Shown: positions 52,395-61,154 of the stretch, in pieces | Numbering within the stretch: position 1 is the stretch's first letter | How the letters are laid out: every line of letters starts with the position of its first letter | NCBI RefSeq assembly: GCF_003731765.1 | Contig: NZ_MOAL01000004.1 | Location: forward strand, 1,860,001-1,924,000 | Length of the DNA: 64,000 bases | Direction of reading: 5' to 3' | Origin: Pseudomonas chlororaphis | Lineage (GTDB): Bacteria > Pseudomonadota > Gammaproteobacteria > Pseudomonadales > Pseudomonadaceae | Translations under genes and position numbers: made by a program | The notes under the pieces: model-generated | The model's database searches: none | What the model saw: only the letters and a program-made list of their open reading frames with translations | Told to the model about the DNA's origin: nothing

Positions 52395-53027
52395 TCAAGC
52401 CGGAACCAGGTAGCCACCAAACAAGTCCACCACCACCGTGCCCGCGTCGGCGGCGTCGCCCCACAGCTCCTCGGTGGTGAATTGCACGTGGTAGGTGGGT
52501 TCGCTGGCACTGGGCTGGCCGTGGCCGACCGCGTCGGGGAACGGCCATTGGTGGGTGGTGCGGTGCAGCACCCGACCCTGTTTGCCGCGCACGTAGCCGG
52601 GGGCGCGGATATGGCCGTTGACCCATTCATCGCGCACCCGCACCTGTTGCCCGACCTCGAAGGGCTGGGCCGGCGCCTGGGCGGCCCGACCCGGGCCCAG
52701 GGGCAAGGCCAGGGGATAGGCGCCCCCGGCCAGCTGCGCCAGGCGCTCCTGGCTCAGGGCGCCTTTTTCCACGAACAGGCTGGCGACCCCCAGCACGATG
52801 CGCTCGTAGTAGCTGGAGGTCAGGTAATGCCGGGGCTCCATGCGCTCGATGGCATGGCGCAATTCATCGACGTTGAACAGCCCCAGTTCCGCGGCGCCGA
52901 GAAACAGCAGGCTGTAGCCCAGGTGTTCCCAGTCTTCATGGAACACCGGGGTGTAGCTCAGGCTGTTGGCCTGGTGTTGCATCGGGCCGAAACCTTGCAG
53001 CCCGCCCAAATCATGTATGCCGTCCAT
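52395..53027 (-). CDS. nthB: Nitrile hydratase beta subunit
   Basis: Subunit of 210 residues: MDGIHDLGGLQGFGPMQ at the start, FHEDWEHLGYSLLFLG and Y.TSSYYERIVLGVASLFVEKG in the helical half, and the C-terminal barrel FEVGQQVRVRDEWVNGHIRAPGYVRGKQGRV..THQWPFPDAVGHG..YHVQFTTEELWG. It forms the alpha-beta heterodimer that hydrates nitriles to amides. It follows the alpha gene by 42 bases. No activator gene of the P14K/P47K type follows it; only 118 non-coding bases separate it from antR. Confidence 0.9.
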   Translation of the reverse strand: MDGIHDLGGLQGFGPMQHQANSLSYTPVFHEDWEHLGYSLLFLGAAELGLFNVDELRHAIERMEPRHYLTSSYYERIVLGVASLFVEKGALSQERLAQLAGGAYPLALPLGPGRAAQAPAQPFEVGQQVRVRDEWVNGHIRAPGYVRGKQGRVLHRTTHQWPFPDAVGHGQPSASEPTYHVQFTTEELWGDAADAGTVVVDLFGGYLVPA

Positions 53028-53069
53028 TGTTCGGTTCTCGCTGGAAAAGGGGGAATGCCTGCGGGCCGC

Positions 53070-53678
53070 TCAGCGCGGCGTGCTGGCCACTTGGGGCCGG
53101 GCAATGCCGATCAGCACGTCCTTGGTCACCAGGGTCGCCAGTTGCGCCTCACTCCAGCCTTCGGTGCCGTCGGGCCGGCAGGGCAGGACCATGTAGCGGG
53201 TTTCTGCACTCGTATCCCAGACGCGGATTTCCACTTGCAGAGGCAGATCGAGGCCCATTTCCCGCAGGACCGTACGCGACTCGCGGACCACCCGGGCGCG
53301 GTATTCGAAGCTCTTGTACCAGTCGGGCGGCAGGCCGAGCACCGGCCAGGCGGTGCAGGAGCAGAGGGTGCAGACGATGACGTTTTGCAGGGTCGGGGTG
53401 TTTTCCAGTGCCACGATGTACTCGCCCTGGACCCCGGTATAGCCGAACAGGTCGCAGGCCGCCGTGCCGTCGCGCAACAACAGTGCGCGGTATTCCGGAT
53501 CGACCCAGGCCCGGGCCACCACCCGCGCGCCATTGGCCGGGTCGAAGTCGTTTTCCATGACCTCGGTGAAATGCTGCACGTAGCCTTCGGGCACCAGGCC
53601 TTGTTCTTCCAGGGCCTGGTTCAGGGCAAAGGCCCGGGCCGCAGCCGAAGCCATGGGGTTGCTCGGGTGATGGTTCAT
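53070..53678 (-). CDS. nthA: Cobalt-type nitrile hydratase alpha subunit
   Basis: Catalytic subunit of 202 residues. The metal-binding claw is VCTLCSC (Cys103, Cys106, Ser107, Cys108). Thr in the second position marks the cobalt type; iron enzymes have Ser. Other family strings are GARVVARAWVDPEYRALLLRDGTAA and LGLPPDWYKSFEYRARVVRESRTVLREMGLDLP. The start at 53678 (MNHHPSNP) is preceded by AGGAACG. The divergent AraC gene is the likely regulator. Physiological substrates could include indole-3-acetonitrile, given the neighbouring indole genes, but that is a guess. Confidence 0.9.
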   Translation of the reverse strand: MNHHPSNPMASAAARAFALNQALEEQGLVPEGYVQHFTEVMENDFDPANGARVVARAWVDPEYRALLLRDGTAACDLFGYTGVQGEYIVALENTPTLQNVIVCTLCSCTAWPVLGLPPDWYKSFEYRARVVRESRTVLREMGLDLPLQVEIRVWDTSAETRYMVLPCRPDGTEGWSEAQLATLVTKDVLIGIARPQVASTPR

Positions 53679-54041
53679 GGAGGCGTTCCTCTGGGCAATG
53701 ACCGGGTGCTGGCAGGCAGGCGTCGGGCTCGGCCCGCGTCTGGCGCTGGCTGAAGGATGCCGCGAAGAGGCGCTGGCGTGCTTGGCTGTGGCGGAACAAA
53801 AACTTGGCCCAGGCGGCCCTTTCGTCCAGGCCTCTGGCAATCGCCCCGGCCCTTGAGGTAATAAGGACAACGGGGCGTGGGATCACGCCCGCTGTCTTGC
53901 GCCCAACAGCCCTGTTGTTCGCCCCTGCAAGCCGCATCCGGATGTGCAATCACCAAGGAAGACCCTGTACCGCGTTTGCAGGTGCCTGGCGTAAGTCTGT
54001 GCATCCCCATAAGAACAGCGCGTGTGATCAGAGGTCAGGGC
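53679..54041. other. 363-base divergent region nitrile hydratase / AraC
   Basis: No gene is seen in it. It contains the perfect palindrome at 53904-53917 and a ribosome site (GAGGTCAGGG) before 54042. No TGCA-N6-GGNTA pair like those of the indole genes was found. Confidence 0.5.
53904..53917. promoter_or_regulatory. Palindrome CAACAG-CC-CTGTTG
   Basis: Perfect 14-bp palindrome in the middle of the nitrile hydratase/AraC divergent region. It could be an operator, but AraC proteins normally bind direct repeats, so the binder is unknown. Confidence 0.3.
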
Positions 54042-55091
54042 ATGGCGATTCAAGTCGAAAAAGGGGTTCAGCAAGGCCTGGCCAACCTGGGGAATTTCAC
54101 CGCCGGGCAGCGCTTGCCGGCAACCGATTGGGCCAGCGAAAGCATCGACGTGGCCACAGCCAGCCATTTAGCCAGCGACCGAGTGGACTATTGGCGGGAA
54201 ATGATTCTGCGGCTGTTTGCCGATGTCGAGATCGGGGCGATCCCAAACCCTGAGTTCTTCGGCAAGGTGCGCTCGCAGAAGTGCGAATTGCTCCGGGTCA
54301 GCGACGTCAGCGCGGCGGCCCAGGCAGTCAACCGCCGGCACCTGCAGCCCAGGGACCGGGAAGAAGACAAATACTTTGCCGTGCTGATGCTTGAAGGCAG
54401 CGAGTGCCTGGAGCAGGACGGCAACCGCACGGTGATCGGCCCGGGGGAGTTCGCCATCTATGACGCCACCCGGCCCCATCACCTGACGTTCCCCACGGAC
54501 TGGCGGCAGATCATCGTCAGCGTGCCCCGCAGCAGCCTCGATCAAAGGGTGGTGGGCATGGAGCGGCGCACCGCCACCCGGGTCTCCACCGATACGCCGG
54601 TGGGTCGGGTGATGCGGATGTTCCTGGAGGGCCTGACCTCGCAGATCAGCCAGTTCACGCCGACCGAAATGCTCACGCTTTCAGAGTCGGCCACCAGCCT
54701 GATCGCCCTGGCGCTGGGCAACGTGCAGCCTCTGGACCCGGAACATTCTCGCGGTCGGGCCCTGACCCTGATGCGGGTCAAGGTGTTTGTGAACGACCAC
54801 CTGAGCGATCCGGCCCTGGGCACCCAAGCAGTGGCCGTGGCCACGGGGCTGTCGGCGCGTTACATCAACAAGCTATTCGAGCAGGAGGATTCATCCTTGA
54901 TGCGTTACATCCTGCGCCGACGCCTGGAGCGGTGCAGCGCCGACCTGCTGAACCCGGCCCAGGGCCGGTTGCGCATTTCCGATATTGCCTTTCGCTGGGG
55001 CTTCAATGACCTGTCGCACTTCAGCCGGGCTTTCCGCGAGTGCTATGGCCGCTCGCCCCGGGCCTGGCGCGAGGAGCAAACGCCGGGTTGA
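54042..55091 (+). CDS. AraC-family regulator with AraC-binding-like domain, probable control of nitrile hydratase
   Basis: Regulator of about 349 residues. Residues 60-220 are an AraC_binding_2-type domain (DYWREMILRLFADVEIG, LMLEGSECLEQDGNRTVIGPGEFAIYDATRPHHLTFPTDWRQIIVSVPRSSL). The C-terminal AraC domain ends RLRISDIAFRWGFNDLSHFSRAFRECYGRSPRAWREE, a very clean signature. This architecture is common in regulators of nitrile, amide and aromatic catabolism. The start at 54042 (MAIQVEKG) follows GAGGTCAGGG. Divergent from nthAB. Confidence 0.82.
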   Translation: MAIQVEKGVQQGLANLGNFTAGQRLPATDWASESIDVATASHLASDRVDYWREMILRLFADVEIGAIPNPEFFGKVRSQKCELLRVSDVSAAAQAVNRRHLQPRDREEDKYFAVLMLEGSECLEQDGNRTVIGPGEFAIYDATRPHHLTFPTDWRQIIVSVPRSSLDQRVVGMERRTATRVSTDTPVGRVMRMFLEGLTSQISQFTPTEMLTLSESATSLIALALGNVQPLDPEHSRGRALTLMRVKVFVNDHLSDPALGTQAVAVATGLSARYINKLFEQEDSSLMRYILRRRLERCSADLLNPAQGRLRISDIAFRWGFNDLSHFSRAFRECYGRSPRAWREEQTPG

Positions 55092-55099
55092 CCGCGACC

Positions 55100-55124
55100 T
55101 TGGGCCGCCATCGCGGCGGCCCAA
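55100..55124. terminator. Hairpin between convergent AraC gene and TonB receptor
   Basis: Nine-base arms TTGGGCCGC and GCGGCCCAA with a seven-base loop, between stop codons at 55091 and 55134. Confidence 0.6.
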
Positions 55125-55133
55125 AGCGGTGCC

Positions 55134-57533
55134 TCACCAGTTGTAGCTCACCGACCCCACCAGGTTGCGTTCATCACCGTAACGGCAGGAATTGGCGCAG
55201 TAGAGGTAGCGCTCGTTGGTCAGGTTCTGCGCCCGGGCGCTGAGCTGCCAGTGCTCATCCAGCTCGTAGGTGATGCGTGCATCGAACAGCGCATAGGCCG
55301 GGATCTTGCGGTCGCTGATGCTCGGCAAGGTGTGGGTGGTGCCGTTGTAACGCACGCCGCTGCCCACCGTGACCTTGTGCAAGCCCAGCGCTGCCAGGCG
55401 GTAATCCAGCCACAGGGACGCGCTGTGGTACGGCGTGCCTTCGATGCGCGAGCCTTCCAGCTGTTTGTCGTTGTCGGCAATTACATGGGCGTCGGTGTAG
55501 GCATAGGAGGCACTCATCGCCAGCAGCGGGGTCAGTTGGGCCTTGGCTTCCAATTCAAAACCGGTGCTGCGCTCCTTGCCGGTCTGCTCGTCGAAGTCGG
55601 AGCCGGGCACCGAACTCAGCACGTTGCTCTGGGTGAGCTGATAGAGCGCGGCGCTGAGCATGATCTCGCGACCCGGAGGCTGGTAGCGCAGGCCGATTTC
55701 ATACTGCTCGCCTTCAGTGGGCTGGAACGCCTGGCCATCGGCACCGGTTCCGGCGGCGGGCAGGAATGACTGGCTGTAGCTGATGTACGGCGCCAGGCCG
55801 TTGTCGGCCAGGTAAACCAGGCCGACGCGCCCGGTGCTCTTGCTGTCGCGGGTGCCGGTGCGCGACTCGTCGCGGTAGGTCAGGGTGCTGTTGTCGGCCC
55901 AGTCGTGGCGCAGGCCGAGCACGGCCACCCAATGCTCATCGAACTTGGCTTGTTCTTGCAGGTACAGGCCCAACTGGTGGCTGTGCAGGTCTGAGCCACG
56001 GTCGATGCTGCGGTTGACCTGGGGCAGGTTGCCGTACACCGGGTTGGCCAGGTCGAGGGTCGGCGCATTGCCGCTGAAACGGTGGCTGTCGTAGGTCTTG
56101 CGGTAGTAATCCACGCCGCCGAGCAGGGTGTGCTGCCAGCGCCCGGCCTCCAGGTCCCATTGCAGGCTGCTGTCGCTGGTCCAGCCGGTGGCCACGTCTT
56201 CGCGGGAGTTGTAGGCACGGGTCAGGTTGTTCAGGTTGGCCCCGTTGACTCGGCTGTTGTTGAGGGTGATGTAGTCGTAATCGGCGCGGGATTCGAAATA
56301 ACGCGCGGCGTGGCGCAGTTGCAGTTGATCGTTCAGGCGCCGCTCCAGCAGATAGCCGAAGGTTTGCAGGGTGCCATCGTAATCGTCGTAGTCCGGCTCG
56401 CCGGGGAACAGGCCGTACGGCACCTTGTAGCCAGGGCTGGCGCTGTAGGTGGTCAGGTCGTAGCGGATGGGCGGGGTCAGGGTGGTCTGGGTGCGCTGAT
56501 GGCTGGCCAGCAGTGTCAGTCGGGTGTCGTCGTCAATCTGCCAGGTCAGGGCCGGGGCGATGTACTGCTTGTCGTCGTCGATGGCGTCGAACTGGGTGCC
56601 GCTGTCACGCCACAGGGCGGTCAGGCGGTAGCTGAAACGCCCCTCGTCATCCAGGGCGCCGCTGTGGTCGGTGGAGAATTGCCGACGTTGGTAATTGCCG
56701 TATTCCAGGTTGACCTGATGCAGCGGTTCCAGGGTCGGGCGCTTGCTCACGGTATTGATCAGGCCGCCGGGGGCCAACTGCCCGTACAACACCGAGGACG
56801 CGCCCTTGAGTACCTCGACCCGCTCCAGGCCATAGGGCTCCTGGCCGCCTTCGAACTGGGTGCTTTGCATCTTCATGCCGTCACGCAGCACGCCACCGGT
56901 GCGAGGGCCGATATCGAAGCCGCGCAAACGGTAGTCGTCGGCCACCCGGCTGTAGCCGTTGGGCTGGCTGACCACCCCGGCGGTGTAGTTGAGCACGTCG
57001 GCCAGGCTGTCGTGCTGGCGGGCTTCGAACTCTTCACGGGTGACCACGGAAATCGCCTGGGGGATTTCTGTGATAGCGGTGTCGGTCTTGCTGGCACTGG
57101 CGCTGCGTTGGGCCACGCGGCTGTGGGCCGGGCCCCAGGCGTCCTGGCTGTAGGCCTGGCCGGTGATGGCGGTGGTCGACAGCTGCAAGGTGCCGTCGCT
57201 GCGCGGCTCGACACTCAGGGTGCCGCTGGCGGTGACGCTGGGTTGCAACGGCGAGCCTTGCAGCACCTGGTGCAAGGCTTGCTCGGCACTGTAGCGGCCG
57301 CGCAGGGCAGGGGCCTGGAGGTCGCGGGTCAGGCCGGCATTAAAGGCGATGCCGCGGCCACTGAGGCGGGCGATGGCGGTCAGGGTCTGTTCCAGGGGGC
57401 CGGCGGGCAGATCGAAATCCACCACCTGTTGCCGGGCGTCCGCCGGGGCACTGGGGTCGGCCAGGCTTGGCAGGGCGATCAGAGGCAGGACAAACGCCAG
57501 GGGCGTCAGGGCGAAGCGAAGTGGGCGGTGCAT
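55134..57533 (-). CDS. TonB-dependent siderophore receptor with STN signalling domain
   Basis: Outer-membrane receptor of 799 residues. A signal peptide (ends LPSLA) is followed by a secretin/TonB N-terminal domain at about 40-105 (FDLPAGPLEQTLTAIARLSGRGIAFNAGLTRDLQAPALRGRYSAEQALHQVLQGS), which talks to the FecR-type regulator. The plug is at about 150-270 (ITEIPQAISVVTREEFEARQHDSLADVLNYTAGV, then GVLYGQLAPGGLINTVSKRP). The 22-strand barrel ends with VGSVSYNW. It imports a ferric siderophore, probably one made by other organisms since no biosynthesis genes are near. Located after fecI-fecR on the same strand. Confidence 0.9.
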   Translation of the reverse strand: MHRPLRFALTPLAFVLPLIALPSLADPSAPADARQQVVDFDLPAGPLEQTLTAIARLSGRGIAFNAGLTRDLQAPALRGRYSAEQALHQVLQGSPLQPSVTASGTLSVEPRSDGTLQLSTTAITGQAYSQDAWGPAHSRVAQRSASASKTDTAITEIPQAISVVTREEFEARQHDSLADVLNYTAGVVSQPNGYSRVADDYRLRGFDIGPRTGGVLRDGMKMQSTQFEGGQEPYGLERVEVLKGASSVLYGQLAPGGLINTVSKRPTLEPLHQVNLEYGNYQRRQFSTDHSGALDDEGRFSYRLTALWRDSGTQFDAIDDDKQYIAPALTWQIDDDTRLTLLASHQRTQTTLTPPIRYDLTTYSASPGYKVPYGLFPGEPDYDDYDGTLQTFGYLLERRLNDQLQLRHAARYFESRADYDYITLNNSRVNGANLNNLTRAYNSREDVATGWTSDSSLQWDLEAGRWQHTLLGGVDYYRKTYDSHRFSGNAPTLDLANPVYGNLPQVNRSIDRGSDLHSHQLGLYLQEQAKFDEHWVAVLGLRHDWADNSTLTYRDESRTGTRDSKSTGRVGLVYLADNGLAPYISYSQSFLPAAGTGADGQAFQPTEGEQYEIGLRYQPPGREIMLSAALYQLTQSNVLSSVPGSDFDEQTGKERSTGFELEAKAQLTPLLAMSASYAYTDAHVIADNDKQLEGSRIEGTPYHSASLWLDYRLAALGLHKVTVGSGVRYNGTTHTLPSISDRKIPAYALFDARITYELDEHWQLSARAQNLTNERYLYCANSCRYGDERNLVGSVSYNW

Positions 57534-57614
57534 GGCAACGTTTCCCGTGAGGAGGGTCGATGCCAGCTATGTGACGCAAGCACGGCAAATATTAAGGGGC
57601 CGGTAAAAAAATAA

Positions 57615-58547
57615 TCAGCGCAGGCTGATTTGGGTCCACCAGCCCAGGTGTTGTTCGACCTGGATCGGCAGCACTTCCTGCAGCGAACGCAGGGCCTGGG
57701 CGCTGTTATCCAGGGGAAAGACCCCGGACACCCGCAGCCTGGAGGCCTCCCCATTGACCCGCAGGACGCCACGGCGATAGGGCCGCAGCGCGTCGATGAC
57801 CTCGCCCAGGGGCTGATCGTGAACCACCAGTTGCCCGCTTTCCCAGGCACTGGCCTGGCTCGCCGGCAGGCGGTCGATGCGCCGGCCATCAAAGGCTGCG
57901 CCCTGGCCCACGCCGAAGGTGTGCGGGGCCTGCCCGGGAACGCTGAGTTGAACCTGGGATTCCTGTACCCACAGGCGGGCCTCGCTGGCCCCCAGGCTGA
58001 CGCTGAAGCGGGTGCCCAGGGCCCGGGCCTCGCCAAACGCAGTACGCACCACCAGGGGCCGCGTCGGGTCGTGGGCCACCTGAATATTCAGTGCGCCTTC
58101 GCGCAGGATCAGGGTCCGTTGTTGCCTATCGAAGGCCAGGTCAACCCGGCTTTGCGCGTTGAGCAGCACGCGGCTGCCGTCTTCAAGGGTGAACGGCTTG
58201 CGCTGGGCCACGCCGGTGCTCAGGTCATTGCCCATCAGCGACAGCCAACCCTGGCCCTGCAGCCACCCAATGCTCAAGCCGACACCGGCCAGGCCCAGGG
58301 CGCCGCGCAGCAGGTGACGACGGCTATGGCCCGGGCGGCTCAGCACCTGCCTCGACACCGCTGGCAGCGCTTCAAAGGCTTGGCCGAGGCGTTGTTCCAG
58401 GCGGGCCCAGGCCTGCTGGTTGTCCGGGCTGGCGTGCAGCCACAGGCTGAAACGCTGGCGATCGGCATCACTCATGCTGCCCGAGCGCTGCAAGGCCATC
58501 CATTCCACGGCTTGTTCCACCGGCGCTGGCAAGCGATTGGCGTTCAT
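57615..58547 (-). CDS. FecR-family anti-sigma/signal transduction protein
   Basis: Inner-membrane regulator of 310 residues. The N-terminal cytoplasmic anti-sigma domain has the FecR strings AVEWMALQRSGSMSDADRQRFSLWLHASPDNQQAWARLEQ, and one membrane helix lies at about 88-108. The periplasmic FecR domain starts RKPFTLEDGSRVLLNAQSRVDLAFDRQQRTLILREGALNIQVAHD..RPLVVRTAFGEARALGTRFSV. It senses the loaded receptor through the STN domain and releases the sigma factor. The start at 58547 overlaps the fecI stop by ATGA. Confidence 0.92.
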   Translation of the reverse strand: MNANRLPAPVEQAVEWMALQRSGSMSDADRQRFSLWLHASPDNQQAWARLEQRLGQAFEALPAVSRQVLSRPGHSRRHLLRGALGLAGVGLSIGWLQGQGWLSLMGNDLSTGVAQRKPFTLEDGSRVLLNAQSRVDLAFDRQQRTLILREGALNIQVAHDPTRPLVVRTAFGEARALGTRFSVSLGASEARLWVQESQVQLSVPGQAPHTFGVGQGAAFDGRRIDRLPASQASAWESGQLVVHDQPLGEVIDALRPYRRGVLRVNGEASRLRVSGVFPLDNSAQALRSLQEVLPIQVEQHLGWWTQISLR

Positions 58548-59074
58548 GGACGTTCCAGCGCCAGGTAGCACAGGCCCAAGGCCTTGACCACGTACTGGTG
58601 CACCCGCGGCGCGGAGATCCCCAGGCGCCGGCCGATCTCGGCGTACGTCAGGCCATCGAGCTGGCTATAGAGGAAAGCGCTGCGGCCCATGGGCGACAGG
58701 CCGTCAAGTATCCGGTCCAGGGCCAGCAGGGCGTCCAGCGCCTGGGCCTGCTCTTCGGCGGAGGGTTCGTAGTCCAGGGGTTGCAGCGCCAAGGCTTCCA
58801 GGTAGGCGCGCTCCAGGTCGCGGCGTCGCCAACTGGCGAAGATCAGCCGCTTGGCGATGGTGGTGAGCAGCGCCCGGGGCTCGCGGATGCCTTGGGGGTC
58901 GGGCAGGGCGACCACTTGGGCAAAGGTTTCGGCGGCCATGTCCGCGGCGTCATGCCGGCAGCCCAAGCGCGCCTGCAAACGCTCACGCAGCCAGCCGTGG
59001 TGGGCGCCGAACAGTTGCTGCAACACCTGATTACGGGCACGCAGACGCTGGGGGTCGAGAAGGGAGGAGGGCAT
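58544..59074 (-). CDS. ECF sigma factor, FecI family
   Basis: Sigma factor of about 176 residues with region 2 (LQARLGCRHDAADMAAETFAQVVALPDP...EPRALLTTIAKRLIFASWRRRDLERAYLEAL) and region 4 (DRILDGLSPMGRSAFLYSQLDGLTYAEIGRRLGISAPRVHQYVVKAL). It should drive transcription of the receptor gene. The likely start is ATG 59074; a TTG at 59089 is in frame. Neither has a Shine-Dalgarno sequence, and the Fur box begins only 16 bases upstream, which suggests a very short leader. Confidence 0.88.
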   Translation of the reverse strand: MPSSLLDPQRLRARNQVLQQLFGAHHGWLRERLQARLGCRHDAADMAAETFAQVVALPDPQGIREPRALLTTIAKRLIFASWRRRDLERAYLEALALQPLDYEPSAEEQAQALDALLALDRILDGLSPMGRSAFLYSQLDGLTYAEIGRRLGISAPRVHQYVVKALGLCYLALERP

Positions 59075-59090
59075 GGAAATAAAAGGCAAT

Positions 59091-59110
59091 GAAAATTATT
59101 ATCAAATGAT
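59091..59110 (-). promoter_or_regulatory. Fur box of the fecI-fecR-receptor operon
   Basis: On the minus strand it reads ATCATTTGATAATAATTTTC, close to the Fur consensus of alternating GATAAT/ATTATC hexamers. The AT-rich block stands out in GC-rich surroundings and abuts the sigma-factor gene, so iron repression of the operon is expected. Confidence 0.75.
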
Positions 59111-59237
59111 GCCCGAAGCCGGGGGCGCTGCGCAATATCTCCCGGAGGCCGGAGCAGGCCGCCACAGCGCCTCGATGCAGTTGCAAGCGGCTTGGGCGGT
59201 CGGCAAGCTGGCGGCCTTAATAATCAGGGAGGCCCCC

Positions 59238-59603
59238 GTGACGGCTCATCCGCAGAAACTCCACAACCTGTTGCAGATGGCGCCTGAGGCCAGGCTTGAT
59301 TATTTCATCCGCAAGATCGCCGACTTCGAGGTGGTCTGGGCCCTGGTGGACGCCCAGGGGCACCTGGCTCGCGGCCTCGACCGTTCAAGCGTGCCGTTCT
59401 GGCCCGAAGAAGCGTTTGCCACCTTGTGCGCCTGCGAACCTTGGCAGGGTTTCAGTGCCCAGCCCATGGTCGTGACGGACTTCCTGGCGCGGTGCCCGGG
59501 CCTCCAGGTGGAGGTGTTTCCCGTACCCGATCAACCCGGCCTGCGGCCCGACATGGCTGAGCTGGTGCAGCAGATCCGCGAGGAGCTTGCGCAGTATGAA
59601 TAG
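59238..59603 (+). CDS. DUF2750-family protein
   Basis: Cytoplasmic protein of about 121 residues matching DUF2750 over its length: LHNLLQMAPEARLDYFIRKIADFEVVWALVDAQGHLARG, then VPFWPEEAFATLCACEPWQGFSAQPMVVTDFLARCPGLQVEVFPVPD and a C-terminal ELVQQIREELAQYE. Function unknown. The start is GTG at 59238, six bases after AGGGAGG; longer frames reading back to 59073 cross the Fur-box region. Convergent with the antiporter gene, 18 bases apart. Confidence 0.75.
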   Translation: MTAHPQKLHNLLQMAPEARLDYFIRKIADFEVVWALVDAQGHLARGLDRSSVPFWPEEAFATLCACEPWQGFSAQPMVVTDFLARCPGLQVEVFPVPDQPGLRPDMAELVQQIREELAQYE

Positions 59604-59621
59604 AAGGCGTCGGTCACCGAG

Positions 59622-60968
59622 TCAGGGGCGGATTCTGGGCTTTTGTTTGTGGCGTTCATAGCGGGCCAACAATGGCTGGGTGCTCAAGCCGTGCAGGAGA
59701 ATGCTCAGGGCCACCACCGACAGGGTCAGGTTGCTGCACAGCAGTGCGGTTTCAGCGGGCAGGCCATGGTTGAGGGCATAGAACAGGTAATAGAAGCTGC
59801 CGATGCCACGGATGCCGAACCAGCCGATCAACAGGCGCTGGGGCGGCTGGAGCAAGCGCCCCCAAGGCATCAGCCACACCGTCAACGGCCGCAGGGCAAA
59901 GAACAGCACGCCGCCGAGCAACAGCGCTCGCCAGTCCCAGTGGGCCATCAGCACCACGCCGAGCAAGGTCACGAGGAACACCTCCATGGCCCGTTCCACC
60001 AGGCTGCCGAAGGCCAGCATGTCGCCCATCATGATCCCGGCCACGACCTGGCTGTCAGGCAATTCATCGGTGGCGGTGGCTACAGACGGGTGCGGTTCGA
60101 CATGCTGCTGGCCCAGTGTCGGCGACACCAAGTGCTCGGCGGGCACTTGGGGGTTGTCGGTGGACTTGACCTCGGCCCGACGCAGCCCCAGGCCCGCGGC
60201 GAACACTGAGAGAAAGCCGTAGCCGTGCAGCGCCTCGGCTGCCACATAGGCCAGGGCAATCAAAGCCAGGGCCAGGTAATCATTGGGCGACAAGCTGTTC
60301 TGCGAGGCGCTGGTGTGCAAGGTCAAGCGGCCGATGCCACGGCCCATGGCGTAACCGGTGAGCAGGCCGACCGGCACAGCCCAAAGCAGGTCCTGACCAA
60401 GCCAGTGCAGCCAGTCGGCTTCAGTACCGTCCTGGCGCAAAAACAGCAGGCCGAGAATCACAAAGGGGAAGGCCACGCCGTCGTTGAGCCCGGCCTCGCC
60501 GGACAGGCCGAAGCGCACCCGGTCAGCGTCCCGGGCGTCGGTCACCTGCACCAGGGACGCCAGCACCGGATCGGTGGGGGCAAGAATGGCGCCGATCAAC
60601 AACGACGCTCCCCAGGACAACTGCAGCAGGTAATGCAACAGCAGGCAGATGCCGACGATGCACAGCACCATCACCGGCCCGGCCAGCACCAAGGCCACGC
60701 GCCAGGTCGGGTTTCTCAGGGGCAAGCGCAGCTTGAGGCCGCAGACAAACAGGGAAAACAGCACCGCCACTTCGCACAGGTGCTCCATCCACGGCGCGGC
60801 CTGCTTAAGGTCCAGGTGCAGCAACGACAGTCCGGATGGACCAATGGCGATACCCAGCCCCAGGCACACGACGGAGGTGGTGACTGGCAGCCAGCGCAGG
60901 TAGGACGAGGTCAGCGCCAGGAGCAGCAAGACCGCCCCCAGCACCGCCATCCACAGAATAAAATCCAT
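59622..60968 (-). CDS. Cation/proton antiporter, CPA family (NhaP-like)
   Basis: Inner-membrane protein of 448 residues with about 12 helices. The family motif for cation exchange is GAILAPTDPVLASLVQV, followed by LSGEAGLNDGVAFPFVILG, which supplies the ND/Asp pair of CPA1 proteins, and later RLLIGWFGIRGIGSFYYLFYAL. It has an unusual hydrophilic insert at about 275-310 (EVKSTDNPQVPAEHLVSPTLGQQHVEPHPSVATATDELPDSQ). It exchanges Na+ or K+ for protons in pH and salt control. Single-gene unit. Confidence 0.88.
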   Translation of the reverse strand: MDFILWMAVLGAVLLLLALTSSYLRWLPVTTSVVCLGLGIAIGPSGLSLLHLDLKQAAPWMEHLCEVAVLFSLFVCGLKLRLPLRNPTWRVALVLAGPVMVLCIVGICLLLHYLLQLSWGASLLIGAILAPTDPVLASLVQVTDARDADRVRFGLSGEAGLNDGVAFPFVILGLLFLRQDGTEADWLHWLGQDLLWAVPVGLLTGYAMGRGIGRLTLHTSASQNSLSPNDYLALALIALAYVAAEALHGYGFLSVFAAGLGLRRAEVKSTDNPQVPAEHLVSPTLGQQHVEPHPSVATATDELPDSQVVAGIMMGDMLAFGSLVERAMEVFLVTLLGVVLMAHWDWRALLLGGVLFFALRPLTVWLMPWGRLLQPPQRLLIGWFGIRGIGSFYYLFYALNHGLPAETALLCSNLTLSVVALSILLHGLSTQPLLARYERHKQKPRIRP

Positions 60969-61154
60969 CGCTTGATCCGCCCGTGATTCGCCCGACCCTC
61001 ATGTTCATCAGAGGGTCGCCGCCGGCGCCGGGTTCAAACTGATCCGGCCACGGCGAAGGCTCTGTTTCAAGGGCTTGGCACGGGCCCAGGAAAAAAATAA
61101 ATGAACCCTCGGCGCCATGGCCTTCCTAACCTCCTACAGACCGGGAGGTGAATC

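Noticed and set aside
52273..52626. Small minus-strand frame after nthB as a possible nitrile hydratase activator
   Set aside because: It is Arg/Pro-rich and overlaps nthB in another frame; no P14K-like or CXXC-type motif is present.
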